A stretch of DNA of 64,000 nucleotides from Plasmodium coatneyi (GCF_001680005.1 NC_033568.1:1674001-1738000); one strand, 5' to 3'; counted from the first letter of the stretch, positions 1-12,200 are shown. Numbers and translations: made by a program. The notes: generated by a model from the letters alone, not told the origin.

Positions 1-2166
1 AAAATTTTAGATCAGTTTAATAAAAACCACTTCAACATTGGTGATAATTATCGTTATCTTGAAGACATGTTTTGGGCCGAACATGAAAATATTGAAAATT
101 TGAAAAAAAAATATTCTTCCATTTTTAGTGAAGTAAATGAATCGCTGGATAGTACTAAGACGAGTGAAGATAAAAAAAGCAGTGTGTACTTTATCGATGT
201 GAAGGATAAAATACTTTCCAAAGTAGAGGCCCTTAAGAACATTTTGACAGATCTAAGAGCCGAAGTTGTTACTCTGTATAATATAAACTATGCATTGAAT
301 GAGTTGAAAAATGACGTAGATGAGGATATTGCAAAATTTCAAAGAGAGCTGCAGGGTGAGGGTAGCACCCCTGCCACTGAAGATGCTGCAATTACGAAAG
401 AGATTGATATGAACATGCTAAACCTGGTAGAAGATGTGGCGTCCAAAATGATATTCAACTTGCGGACCAAAATTTCCAGCACGAGAGATGAACTTCAAAA
501 AGGATTGATCACTCTGGAGAAGGAACTGATTGATGTGTCCAATGAAATCACCCGGTTGGACATTCAGCAGAATGTGCCTAAACTCTCCATCGTGAAGAAC
601 AACAACTTCCTCAACATTGAAAGTATTAGGAGTGAGTATGAGGAGTACGTGAGTAAAATGAAAACCGGTGGTGACGCTGTGGTAGGCGTGGAAGACGTGA
701 ATGGTACCACTGGTGAGAACGACGTTGATGGAGAGAGTGACGGGCCTGTCTTCGAGAAAACCCTAAAGCTGCTGGAAAAGCACTCCTCCTGGGTGAAGGA
801 GCAGGACGCCTTTACCTACTGTGAGAGGGACGACATCGCAGAGGTTCTAAAGATCTGCCTCAACCTAGTGGAGAAGCTTAGAGATTTAGTTATACATGAA
901 AATTTTAATTTACTAATGAAATATGAGAAGCTATACAAGGAGCTGAATAAGTTTCTGTACGATTCGAGGAGCAGCACCGTAGACATGTCATACATGAAGG
1001 CATGGTACTCCATCGAGAATTTCAAAGGAACGGAAATCCTCATCAACGGAGTCGACCGGTTACTGAGAATGATTGATATATTCACACAGATGATTACACT
1101 TTTTAAGGAAGCGAATAAGAATATGAACTCAGATGTATTTTTTAAACTGAACAGATTAAATGATGGGTTCAACAATGCAGCAGAGAAGGTGATTTTATTT
1201 AAGATGGAGCTATCCAAACTAATGCACCCTGCACATGACCTACAAGTTATAAAAAATAATATTGAAAAGTTTGGACATGTGTATAAGGATAACCTTGCGA
1301 AGATGAAGGTGGTCACAAATTCGTTTGACATTGCCTCTGGAAACATGCAAACAGAAATTGATGAAATTTTAAAAATTGTGAGTAACATGATTCAGGCAGA
1401 TAATTTAATTAGCGAATTTAAAACGATTAGAAGCGTATGGAAGGGACACATTAAACGGACTTTGAAGGAACTGAATGAGAAAAACGGTCTTCTGCTTAGT
1501 GCATATAGAGCAAACAAAAGTGTGGTTTTCCCCCCTGGGCTGGACCATTCCAAGGGGAACGTCTCTCACAGTGGAGGGCAGAAGAACGCGGTGACAGGCG
1601 TTCTGAGCGGCGTACTAAACGGCACACTGAGCAACCTACTGAGCGGTGCGGGTAAGCGTAATGGGAATTCCATTAGCAAGAGCACCTTGGAGTCGCCCTA
1701 CTTTATGAACATGTACAAAGGGGTGATGAACAAATTTGACACAGTGAAAGACGAAGAAGAAATGAGAAAGGTCTTCTCTGTTATATACAGATCGGCGGAC
1801 ATTATTATACAAATAATTAAAGACAACAGGAAGCCGATGGAGCAAGAATACAACAAGAAAAGGGAGGACATTATAAATTTGGTTAATTATAGGAGAGACT
1901 TGAGAGATGACATGACAAATGTTTATAACAAATTGATCGAACTGGAGGGGGACTTGGTTAGAAATTTACAAAAATTATTTTTAAATAAAGTGAATTTGAA
2001 TAAACAGCTGGAACATTCTGTGGAGGTGACCAAAGCGGAGCTCTTCAAGGACAAGGTACCTCCCTACTGCAAGTTGGTGGAACAATTCATTCCGAAATAT
2101 TTCGTGACCATGGTCAGGTGGAAAAAGCTTATAAACAAAAACAAGGGTTTATTCCCCCCGAGTTGA
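1..2166 (+). CDS. Large coiled-coil protein, C-terminal part (5' end outside window)
   Basis: The frame is open from the first base, so the start lies upstream; about 721 residues are visible before the TGA. I do not recognise the family. The visible part is mostly charged, heptad-like helix rich in Lys, Glu, Leu and Ile, with no membrane segment. Two low-complexity interruptions stand out: an acidic Gly/Asp/Glu stretch coded near 660-750 and a Gly/Ser/Asn-rich stretch near 1540-1680, which splits the helical region in two. The region after the second stretch ends in a Lys-rich tail. No signal peptide can be judged because the N-terminus is missing. The next gene downstream, CSS, is on the same strand about 2 kb away. 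A structural, motor-associated or cytoskeletal role is only a guess from the coiled coil. Confidence 0.85.
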   Translation, partial: KILDQFNKNHFNIGDNYRYLEDMFWAEHENIENLKKKYSSIFSEVNESLDSTKTSEDKKSSVYFIDVKDKILSKVEALKNILTDLRAEVVTLYNINYALNELKNDVDEDIAKFQRELQGEGSTPATEDAAITKEIDMNMLNLVEDVASKMIFNLRTKISSTRDELQKGLITLEKELIDVSNEITRLDIQQNVPKLSIVKNNNFLNIESIRSEYEEYVSKMKTGGDAVVGVEDVNGTTGENDVDGESDGPVFEKTLKLLEKHSSWVKEQDAFTYCERDDIAEVLKICLNLVEKLRDLVIHENFNLLMKYEKLYKELNKFLYDSRSSTVDMSYMKAWYSIENFKGTEILINGVDRLLRMIDIFTQMITLFKEANKNMNSDVFFKLNRLNDGFNNAAEKVILFKMELSKLMHPAHDLQVIKNNIEKFGHVYKDNLAKMKVVTNSFDIASGNMQTEIDEILKIVSNMIQADNLISEFKTIRSVWKGHIKRTLKELNEKNGLLLSAYRANKSVVFPPGLDHSKGNVSHSGGQKNAVTGVLSGVLNGTLSNLLSGAGKRNGNSISKSTLESPYFMNMYKGVMNKFDTVKDEEEMRKVFSVIYRSADIIIQIIKDNRKPMEQEYNKKREDIINLVNYRRDLRDDMTNVYNKLIELEGDLVRNLQKLFLNKVNLNKQLEHSVEVTKAELFKDKVPPYCKLVEQFIPKYFVTMVRWKKLINKNKGLFPPS

Positions 2167-4175
2167 TATCGAAGGTTGTGGCGTAGTAGCCAACATGCAC
2201 AGGAAAGGAACAGGCAGCTGTATGGAGGAGGGGTGAACCCAGCGCAGATGCGTATCAACATATGGATAACACGTTCATGTGTGTACATTTCACTTACACG
2301 CGTGACCCGCCAGCCGAAGTGAAAAGGGTGCAGAAGAAAGAAAAAAAAAAGGAACAAAATTGTGCACAATGTAAGAAGAGCATAGTCTTATTCCGTATCA
2401 GTTTATTTCTTCCTTGTGTGTAATTAATAGCATTTTTTTCCTCTTCCCCCTGGAAGCCTCTCCCGAGTTAACCGCTGTTGTATGCAGCTGAAGTGCCTTG
2501 CACCGCCGTGGGCCCCCCTCCCCGCGCAACACTTTTTTTTTGTAATTTTGTCACCCCTATATGTATACAAATATATGTGCAACCGTTTTGCCGAATTAGC
2601 AGTTACGTAAACCCCTTGAGGTTTTCCCATCGTTCAACCCAGTTTTTCGTTTGTTTTTTATGAATAATTTACCCGTGCCGTTCATGTTACATAGTCGTTA
2701 GGATGATCCACAATTTTGTGTAATTATTACTGATAAAGGGGAAAAAAAAAAAAAAAAAAAAAACACCTTGCCATTTTTTTTTTTTTTTTTTTTTCTTTTA
2801 TATAGCATTCCCTTGTGCGCTTTTCGCAGAACATGCCGCATACTTCTCTACAATGTGATTACTTTTTCTGCCCATTTTTGTATTACATTTTTATGTTAAT
2901 TTTTGTTCCTCCCGCTTATAATATAGCATAATGTGTAAATAAAAATGTATGTAGTATGTGTGTATGTGTAGTGTACATATTTTCCAACTTTATTTTATTT
3001 TCTCTGAAAGGAGGAATATCATCTTCTCCCCCGCTTTTAATTAAATCCGAAATTTTTGCTCAACTGACGTTGTCTCTGGTGGAAAGTTGCGGGCTCAGTA
3101 CCGAAGTGCCAACGAGATGAAAAAACGTTAACCCCAATTTTTTTGCCTTCACAAGTTCGCTACACCAAATGGCAATCGAAAATTGGGAATTAGATCCTCC
3201 CCAGTCGTTCGAAGCGCCTCGACGTGAGTACGTCAAACGAATGTTTTCCCTTCAAAGGGGGAGACCCAGGTTTGTAAATTGTGCAAGCGGCAAGTGGGTT
3301 TACCCCCTCTTTGATAGCACAAATTAGTTGCATGAAAAAAAAAAAAAAAAAGTAAAGCAGTTGTGAGTAAAAATATAATAACATATATGTGTAAGCAGTG
3401 TGAAAGGGAAAGAATAAAAATAAAAACAGAGTAACCATTGAATAGGTAAAAAAAAAGAAAAATTTTTAAGAGGAAAAAATAACATTATAAAAATAATGTC
3501 ACATATTTTTATGGAATTTTTTTTTTTTTTTTTTTTGCTTGATTTGGTGATCATTTAAGCCCGCGCGGTGTTGCCATCATCTTGTTCTTGTTCTTACAAC
3601 GTTTTTTTTTTCTGCATGCAAGGGGAAGGAGCATTTGAGGGGAGAAGAAAAATATAAATAAAAAAATAAATAAAATAATCAAATAAAATGGGAGAAAAGC
3701 CGGTACGAATCGAAAATGAAAAACAACGCTAAAATTGAAAAAGGAAAATGTTCTTAGTGAAAGTGAAAAGGAAGAAATCAATTTGTGTTCCCGCCCTCGC
3801 CCCTTTTATAAGATCCCATGTGTGCCACGCCGTTCTCACCCGCTCTCTTCACTTGTGAAGAATGAGCAACTTTGTGGCTAGCCAATTCGTGACACACTGA
3901 TGTAAAGCTTGCTTAGGCTAATTTAACCCAATGAGCGAATCAAATGGGGGTAGAAAATTGAAAAAAGGAACAGTCACCTTTTTTTTTTTTTTTCCAGTGT
4001 AACTTCACCAATGCGTAACATTTGGCGGTCGTAAATGTGTGATGCATGCAAGCGCGCAAAAAGTGCATTTGCCTTAAGAGGGAGAAAAAAAAAAAAAAAA
4101 AAAAAAAGGAGCAGAGTGTAAGAAGTGGTAAGTAGGAATAAGAAAATAGAAAGAAGTAGGAAGCAGAAAGTAGAA
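2167..4175. other. Intergenic region upstream of CSS
   Basis: AT-rich spacer between two plus-strand genes. It holds many poly-A and poly-T runs, including an inverted pair near 2742-2794 and A-runs around 3335 and 4085 just before the CSS start. The short frames here come from homopolymer runs and are not supported as genes. The CSS promoter must lie within it, but I see no recognisable motif. Confidence 0.7.
2742..2794. repeat. Poly-A / poly-T inverted pair (potential hairpin)
   Basis: A run of 22 A is followed by a 10-base spacer and then a run of 21 T. On one strand this can fold into a perfect A:T hairpin of about 21 bp. It lies about 0.6 kb past the stop of the first gene. Confidence 0.8.
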
Positions 4176-5261
4176 ATGAAAACCCCCCTGGTGGTGTGCT
4201 TTCTTTTTCTGATAGTGGGTGCGAAAAGGGCGGTGGGCCTACGAACACACAACGTCGTCGACCAGGTTTTCGGCGGCGGGGGAAAAGTCATTAATGGAGA
4301 AGCCTCATCCACCGATAGGAGCGATAGCAATAGAAGTGATAAGGAAGGGAAGAATGATGGCACCGTGGTCATCGCACCCAATGCGGGAGGTGACGATGGA
4401 AAAAGTGCCCAGGATAAAAGCAATGCTAATGAACTAGTCCCCGCAGGTGAAGCCAACCCGAGCAACAGCGCAAACCTATGCTCCTGTGATTTCACAGAAA
4501 GATTAAACTTTATTCCACAGGAAAAAACCAAAGTGGTGTGCAACCTGAACCCACACCACGGAGAAGAAGTGAAAATATGGGTCAACAAAGAATACGAAGT
4601 GAAATGCTTCCAAAATTCTCGAGTTTACTGTCCATTGAAAGACTACATAATGAACAACACAAACATTACTACCTATTCGCCAAAATTGAAATATACAATA
4701 AATGATGTAGAGCATAGAGATAGGGAGGTAAAGGAGTATCACCTGCAGATTGACAAAGACGCAAGTGATATTTTATTTTTCTGTTCAATCAAACCTAAAC
4801 AAGTGTCCGAATTGTTAGAAGGTGAAGTGAAAATAAATTTAAAGAGAGAAATTAGTGAGGAATATTCAGTCGCAGCTGAAGATGGGATACACGTCTGTGA
4901 TTTTTCTAAAGGAAATTTAGATATTTCTCCAACAGCAGGATTTTATTATAAAAATGACAGATCGGTTAGCTGTATTTATCTTGTCATCCCGAATAAGTTA
5001 TTTTTAATAAAATTACCCAAATTAGAAATAGTAACAAATCAGCTTCTCCCCAGTTTGGTAAACTGCTTATCTGAATACTCTTTTATTAACTTTAATTTAA
5101 AGCATGTGGAAGAAGGTGATGACTCGATTTCTCTGCACCTATCCTTTGGTGATTTTAAGAGGACCTTTAATTTGTCCTGCCCATTTGACTTGTCAGAATA
5201 TGCTGTGGAGCCCTGTTTGCTTGGGAAGAAGGGAGTCGTGACGTTTTACTTCAACGCGTAG
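4176..5261 (+). CDS. CSS: CSS, cysteine-rich small secreted protein (degenerate 6-cysteine fold)
   Basis: Single exon, 361 residues. I chose the ATG at 4176 rather than 4125 because a clean signal peptide follows at once (hydrophobic core LVVCFLFLIVG, then KRAVG). Residues about 25-105 are low complexity (Gly, Ser, Asp, Asn). The rest holds 11 cysteines in two groups: LCSCDF, VVCNL, VKCF, VYCP, FFCS, then HVCDF, VSCIY, VNCL, LSCPFD, EPCL. This fits two degenerate s48/45 (6-Cys) domains. There is no C-terminal hydrophobic tail, so no GPI anchor. Known role of CSS: it binds PTRAMP by a disulfide and, with Ripr, forms the merozoite invasion platform. The direct neighbour, adenylyl cyclase alpha, is also the neighbour of CSS in P. 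falciparum as I recall. P41, another anchorless two-domain 6-Cys protein of similar length, is the main alternative, but its locus is elsewhere. Confidence 0.75.
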   Translation: MKTPLVVCFLFLIVGAKRAVGLRTHNVVDQVFGGGGKVINGEASSTDRSDSNRSDKEGKNDGTVVIAPNAGGDDGKSAQDKSNANELVPAGEANPSNSANLCSCDFTERLNFIPQEKTKVVCNLNPHHGEEVKIWVNKEYEVKCFQNSRVYCPLKDYIMNNTNITTYSPKLKYTINDVEHRDREVKEYHLQIDKDASDILFFCSIKPKQVSELLEGEVKINLKREISEEYSVAAEDGIHVCDFSKGNLDISPTAGFYYKNDRSVSCIYLVIPNKLFLIKLPKLEIVTNQLLPSLVNCLSEYSFINFNLKHVEEGDDSISLHLSFGDFKRTFNLSCPFDLSEYAVEPCLLGKKGVVTFYFNA

Positions 5262-6598
5262 GGTTTAGGTAGAAAGGGGGAACCACCACGGAGGGGAACA
5301 GGAGTCCCTGTGGGGATGGCTGCCAAGTGGCAATTCCCTCTGTTGCCGAACTCACCCTTATTTTTTGCGTCATCTCCTTATATATAAGCATGCACATACC
5401 TGCATATAATTTTTAATAATCATGGCCAGGTACACAGCGTAGTCTTTTTTTTTTTTTCCGTGTGTCCCTAGTCCATAATAAACTTATGCTTTTTGTTTGC
5501 CGCAACGGCCCTGCAGCGGCCTACGCAAAATGGTGAACATTAAAAGTTAAAAAATTAAAAGAATTAAAATGTTAGAAACTAAAAATCGAAAAGCTCTCTA
5601 CTAACGTAAGAATATCGTGGCCCAAACGACCCAAACGGGGGGGAATGAACCTCTCCTACCCCCCTTCTCGCGAAGACGAGCAAAAATGTGTAGGGGATAT
5701 GGTACGAGTTTGTTTTTTTGACCAATGCTGTCAAGCAGAAGTGGTCCATAGGAACTGTGTGGAGTGGAAAATAAATCTCACTTCTCTCCTTTATGCTATC
5801 GCTCTATTGGTCCTCCTTAAACAGGGGCGCGTTTATGCCGTTAAGGATTGTCTGAAAAACTTCCCCATGTTCTCATGTATACGTACGTGTGCACTCCTTT
5901 TGGGGGAGGAAAACGAAGTGTATTTTAAAATGCTGATAGAAAGGGCTAATTGGGAGGGGCATATTTCTCTACTTTGTCTTTTTAAAAATTTTTTTAGTTC
6001 TGCACCTTATTACGCGTCGATTCGGACCCATTCCACGAGACCATACCAAATCGGCCCATCTCCGTTTACAGGGTTAATCTTATGGGAAATTGCTTCCTCC
6101 CCTGTTTGGCTAAAAATAACATCCATCGTGAGTGACGCCTTTTGGGCCATTTCTCAACCTGTGGATGCGCTAAAATTGGAAAATCACAGCAGGGGGATAT
6201 ATCCAAATGAGAGAAAAAAAAAAAAAAGCGCAATATTAAGATAGCGAAACACTGAAATGGTGAAACTGTATGAGAGCAAAATTGTGTAGTATAAAAATAA
6301 AACCCAAGTACGACCCCCAAAGTAACGAAATGCGTTTTGCACATGTGACTTTTCTGAGCCAAAGAAGTAGAAGTGCAAGTAAGCACCTTCCGTACGTGGG
6401 CGTTGGGTGGGGGTAGATAGGTAACACTCCTTCGATATCATCATAAAAAAGAAAGTACAACATTTTCCGTTTTTTTAAAATTTCACACGTTTGCGTTGTC
6501 CGTTGGAGGAGGCACGTATATCCTGTCTTGACCTGTACTTGTCCTGTGCTGTCTTCCCCTCCTTCTACAGTGGTTCATAAAAACTTGGAAGCGAAACG
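5262..6598 (+). other. Intergenic region between CSS and adenylyl cyclase alpha
   Basis: About 1.3 kb with no gene I can support. It contains one long plus-strand frame, 5645-6244 (199 codons), with no recognisable domain and a Lys-rich end caused by an A-run. I treat that frame as chance or UTR sequence. The promoter of the cyclase gene should lie in the second half. Confidence 0.6.
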
Positions 6599-9500
6599 AT
6601 GCCGGACTTAAAGCACATATATGCAAAGGAAATTTTCCCAAATGAGAAGCTGAAAAAATATTTCTTAAAATGTAGATCGAAGGAAAAAGTTTTATACTCC
6701 TTTACCTCAGACAATGTACATATACTGATGAGGGGCGATGTCCAGATGTGGCTGCAAACAGTGACGAGTTTATCATCCCGTTTGTTTTTACACCACCACA
6801 TATGGGCCTTTTCGTAAATAGATGCATGTTACGAAAGTGCGTTATGTCGTTGTTTTTTTTCTCCACGTAAAAATGCTTTCTCTTGGGGTAGTGACAATTA
6901 TCCAATCGTTTTGTTTTATTTGACCATTTTGTACCTTCTACAATGTGTGCATGTGATACAAACGGGGAGGAGTCTCTCCCATTTGGAAGAGAACACACCT
7001 TCGAAATGACACACACAAAAGGAAGAATAAATATTTAACCCCGTGTGTAATCTCTTCTTAGGAAATTACAAATGAGGAGAAAAAATATGATGACCAATTG
7101 GACACTTCGAAATATGAGGTAGGGAGGGAAGAGTTGTAGAGTAGGACAGAGACCAATTTGTGATAAAAAAATGTTGGATAGAGGGATAGAGAGCACTCCT
7201 TGAGCGAAGCCATTTTCGCAGCCATTTTACGTCCCCCACAAATATATTACCTTACTTCCCTGTTTTCAATGTAGGGCCTAAACTCCAACGCGTTGACGAG
7301 GCTGGTCAACCTACTGTACCTTCTGTACCTCTTCTTTGTAATTTTTAGCAAAGACGTTTTGTATATCTTTCTAGAAAAGGTTACAGATGAACAAGGAGGC
7401 TTCGCTACTAGAAGAGAGGGCGTGCCTACTTATGCATCTGCCAGTAGGCAAACGATGTGGAAGCACCTTCACACCATGTAGACCTTCCCGTTGATGCTCT
7501 CTTCTCAGAAACACGATGCTCTGTCCGATTATCTGATCGTCCTCCTCATTTTCACATGCTGCGTCGAATTAATGATAAACTTTTTGACGAGAAAAACCTA
7601 CACCTGCTATTTTATGTTTTTCGAAGTGATCTCTTTGGTATCCTTATTTTTTGATTTGTTCATTTGTGAGTGTTATCTGTTCGATTTGTTCGACTCCTAT
7701 GTGAAGAGGTTAGTTGGGGGGGTGAAGCGGGTGGCCGGAAAAGATGAGGACTAGAAGGAGGGGTCCTCCCATGCAGATAATCGCACCGCTTGACTGCTTA
7801 TTACTGTAGCGTTTTCTCCCCCAATTGCAGAATAAACGGAATAAGTGATGTTGGGAGCGAAGACGTGGTTTATCTGATACACCTGGTGAAGGCTCTGAGG
7901 GTCACAAAAATATATAGGTTGATTATTTACTTCGTCGGAGAACACACCAAGGAGAAGTACAAGCACAGGAATGAGTGGAATGTAATGCTTATACACGTGG
8001 GGAATACAGTTCGCTCATGTATTTTTGGAATGATAAATATGTGTCCACCTATTTATGCCTTTATGACAACAACCACTTGCCCGCCTCATCGACCCCCCTC
8101 CAAAGTTCGAAAAAATGGAGAGCATGCAGAATAGAACGAATTTGAAGGTAAGAACGCCGGGGTGGTCCTTTCCTCCATGTGAGAAATTTCTTATATGGAT
8201 CAATCTCACATGGAGGGCTGCAACCATTTGTGCATGCAAAGTGGAGTGGTAAAAATGGAGTGACCCCTATGGAGATGCTTTCTCCCCATTTCAGGAGAGC
8301 CTAAAATTTACGAACAAAATGCACCTGGCGCTGATAAAGAGATATTTTATGTCCCTGTTCTTCGTGATGCTGTCCTTTATATTTATCGAGACGGTAAGGG
8401 GGTTGACACAGCGCATATCTTTTTGGGAAACTGCCCCGTTTGTGGAGCTATACTTTGTCACGTTTAGCTCACCATTCCTGTGTTGCTTCTCCCCAACAGA
8501 TGTCCATTCCCAAAGTACAGAATAACTCCATGGAGTACTTCATCTACAACATTGACCTGTTCGTAAAAAAGGAATTGGTCAATTCACAAAAATGGGAAAG
8601 AACAAAGATAAGAATGTCGTTTCTCTTATATTTGAAATGTCCATCTTTGTAGCGACCCACGTGTGTGTCTCTACCCATGCCCTACGTCCTACCCTCCTTT
8701 GTAGAATTTCCTTAGAGGATTATTACGAATCTGAATTTTTGAAGGCCCTTTATTTTTACACTGTACGAGGGAAGAAAGAAAAAAAGAAAAAAAAAATGAA
8801 CAACTTAGTCTGTTTACACTCAGTTGTGCAACCTCGCACGCAGCGATAGGGTAGAGTCGTTTGCCCCACTTCTGCAACTACCCCTCCACGTAGGAAATAC
8901 AAAAGGGAAAGGGAGCCGATGAATACCTAGTTAGCTTTAAGTCAAAAAGAAAACTGCAAAATTTTGTCAACAAAAAGGAGTTAAATGTAGGAACGGAAAA
9001 ACGGACGCTGTGGGACTTTGCCCATTTGTCACACGTAAGGGGAGGGTAAAAGTGAACATTGAACTGTACTGGTACCCTTCCAGTGAATTAAGCATGAGTG
9101 CCCACCTGAGCAGCTAATGCATCATGTGTCCACCCCTATCAACTTCACAAATGCACGCAGAAGGAGCTCCTGAAGTTTATAAGCATGAACCCCCCAGACG
9201 GGGGTGATGACGAGGAGGAAGTAATTCTCAGTGGCACAATTAAGGACCTTAGTAAAAACTCGAAAAAGAGAATTGCGCTTTACTAGTGCATAGATGTGCA
9301 GTTTAGCCAGTGTGAGAGCATAGTATACGTATATATATGTGCACATGTGTAAATTCTTGTATGTACACCCACCGTATGTGATGACCCAATGGGAACAACC
9401 TCGCCAATTCACCCCCCTCGAAGACTCCCTAAGGAGGTACGAAACGAAAGTGTACCAGTCGGCCGAGTTTACCTTTTACATAAATGTTAAGAAGAATGTA

Positions 9501-12200
9501 AAGAAGCGAATAAAGAACGTTGTCCTGTTGAAGATTCTCGTCATCGTGGTAGGGTGTCCACGTGCAGATGGAATGGGAATGCGCTTCCTCCTCCCCCTTC
9601 CTTCGAAAAAAATGAAAATAGCAGTGTCCACTCCTTCCCTTTAAATTTGCCCACCACCACATATCCTCCCGTTTAGTTCTCCTTCATTATACTGTTTTAC
9701 TTTACCTCCGAATTGAACGTTCTGCTATTCCCAATAGAAAGTATATTGAAGAAGTTGAAGCTGATGAAGTAGGTCGCCGTTCAGTGGGATCAGTTTGTCT
9801 GCACCTCGGGTGTGCACATGTCCAACTGGATTATTATTGCACATCCATTCTTACTTAACCCACTCGTAGATCGAACCCAACGCTGGCACTGGAAATGCAG
9901 GAGGAGCTGCTAAACCATGAGCTGGACAATATACTAAGGAACACAAATTTGAAGCGGTAAAGAAAGGCACCTACAGAGGAGTGGGTGCATACATATGAGG
10001 CGGTACAAATATAGACACGCCTACTTCTCTATTGCATTTCTGCCGCACTTACTACAATACGCAGAAAGGGCATAAAGCAGAATTACGAAATTTTGAAGAT
10101 GGAGGAAAATTTGATGAAACTGGGAACCCTCATGTTGTTAGGTAGGTCCGCATTTAAGTGCTGCTTCGTTCATTTGGCTTTTTAGAGGCTAGAAAGGGGG
10201 TTTTTATGATGTGCTCATAAGGCAGATTTGGCAACCATGAGGGGGATTACCCTCTGTTCGAAATATCTCGTGCGTCTGATTCCCCTTTTCTGGTTTTCCC
10301 CATTCCTCCCTTACTGCTTCTTTGACTCATGTACAGGCTTCGGAGAGGCGGGCGCGAAAATTATTTCTAAAAATATCAACGCTCAGGAGAGAGTGAACTT
10401 ATTGGTGAATGGGGAAGTGGTTTACTCTGTCTTTTCATTTTGCGACATAAGGAATTTCACCGAAATAACGGAGGTGCTGAAGGAGAAGGTTAGACTGTTC
10501 GGTGTGTTTACGCTCTTGTGCGTAGGAATGCATCCCTCAGATGGCGCAATCACACTACCACATTACCACACTATTTCACCACCCCGCCCAGATCATGATA
10601 TTTATAAACCTGGTGGCAGAGATAATCCACGACTGCTGCGATTTTTACGGAGGGTCAATAAATAAGAACATCGGAGATGCATTCCTGCTCGTCTGGAAAT
10701 GCAAAAAAAGAGACTTCCACAATGAGAGGATAAGTCTGTTAACGTCCAAGTGTCATGTGACGGGTGGGGGGAATAGTGCAGAGATTTCGGAGAAGGCATG
10801 CATAAACAGGGTTTGCGATTTGGCGTTTCTGTCCACCGTGAAGACGTTGATCAGGCTGCACGAGGTAAGCATCACGTGTGCAGATAGGCACGCCTCTGTA
10901 GTTATGTGGGGGGACGCACCTCCATACGACAAACAAAAATACAACGCACCTCCGCACTGTGTGAACTTAACCCCCTCTAGTCGGAGAAGATACGCTCCTT
11001 CCTCAAAAGTGAGAAGATCCACGAGATCGTCGGGAACAACATCATAGAGTTAAGTTTCGGTCTGCATTTCGGCTGGGCCATTGAAGGGGCCATTGGAAGC
11101 AGCTACAAAATTGACCTCTCCTATTTATCCGAGAATGTTAACATAGCGAGCAGACTACAGGACATTTCTAAGACGTACAAAAGGAACATCGTCATCTCGG
11201 GCGAATTTTACGAAAACATGTCTGAGGGGTTCAAGGTGGGTAGTTTCGCGTTTAGCCATTTTTATCTTCTCTCCTTTGTCGAACCCCCCCCTCGTGATAT
11301 TTAACATTTCCCATTTCACCTCTCCGTTTATGCATGCCATGTGTTCAGCGTTCCTTATTGTCCTACCCCTTTTCACGCATCTTTTAGAAGTCCCTGCGCA
11401 GAATAGACCGAGTTACTCTGAAGGGATGCGGAAAGCCACTAGATTTGTACACCTTTGACATACGTCTAGATAAGGTAAACAACCATGTGTGTGTGTGTGT
11501 ATCGGGGAAGAGGTACATATAAATTTCCCACCCAAAAAGAAAAAAAGAAGCAAAAACCATTTAACCTCTTCGTCTCAGATTCCGAAGAAAAAAAACATAG
11601 AAGTGTTTGACGTGGCCAGAAATGTTGACATAAAAATGATAAAGGTATCGTCGTTATTTGGAGAGACCTTTCGTTTCTACACACTTTGGAAAATAAAAAA
11701 TAAAATAATGTTTTTACTTGTACACTTCCCCAGATTTTGAATGACATAAAGCAAAAGACGGAGAGACGCCGTCGGAAGAAGGAAGTGTTGAATCTGTCTT
11801 ACGATGTAATAAAAGAATTGCGGCGTGGCCATATGAGCGCAGATGCGTATACACTTTTTTGTCTTCCCGCATGCGTTATCCCAGTGGAGAGAGAACCACT
11901 AAAATTATTGCAACACCCTTGACATGCCCATCACAGCTGTACGAGGAATATTCAAAGAGCGCGGACATAAAGTCAATTCAGATGAATTTCCCTGAGGAAT
12001 ATTTGAGGCTGTTTGAAAATGCGCTAGAGTTGTATTTGCGTGGAGAATGGCCAGAGTCCCACAAGCTACTGGAGCATTTGCGGGGGAACTTCTCCTGCGA
12101 GGATGACATTTTGTGTCAGTTGGGAGACTTTTTACGTGCGTCAAATTTGACTGCACCGATTGATTGGGGTGGTTATCGACGTTTTTTGCAGAAGTCGTAG
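6599..12200 (+). CDS. ACalpha: Adenylyl cyclase alpha, channel-like membrane region fused to a class III cyclase
   Basis: I assembled 22 exons with matching phases, giving 926 residues: 6599-6760, 7062-7118, 7275-7379, 7509-7708, 7831-7981, 8130-8147, 8295-8393, 8500-8648, 8705-8762, 8894-9034, 9161-9251, 9424-9548, 9677-9768, 9870-9956, 10065-10141, 10337-10488, 10592-10864, 10981-11235, 11388-11474, 11579-11644, 11734-11805, 11937-12200. The N-terminal half has about six hydrophobic segments (for example LLYLLYLFFVIF) and an S4-like helix, KALRVTKIYRLI, as in a voltage-gated K+ channel. The cyclase domain spans about 540-790. Metal-binding Asp are in SFCDIRNF (about D574) and KNIGDAF (about D617). 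The adenine-selecting Lys/Asp pair is K613 and D724 (YKIDLSYL), and the transition-state Asn/Arg are in VNIASRL. It should make cAMP, at a membrane. Exon 6 is only 18 nt, and the first donor (GTGACG) is the least certain junction. Confidence 0.88.

Noticed and set aside
816..1388. 190-codon minus-strand frame inside the first gene
   Set aside because: Antisense shadow of the coiled-coil coding frame; Lys/Glu-rich sense codons read as Phe/Ser/Leu-rich antisense.
3551..3781. Phe-rich minus-strand frames around 3.2-4.6 kb
   Set aside because: Produced by poly-A/T runs and by the antisense of CSS; no domain or splice support.
4176..5261. Assignment of the 6-Cys protein as P41
   Set aside because: Size and lack of GPI anchor fit, but the neighbouring adenylyl cyclase alpha and the rest of the block fit the CSS locus; kept as the alternative in the feature.
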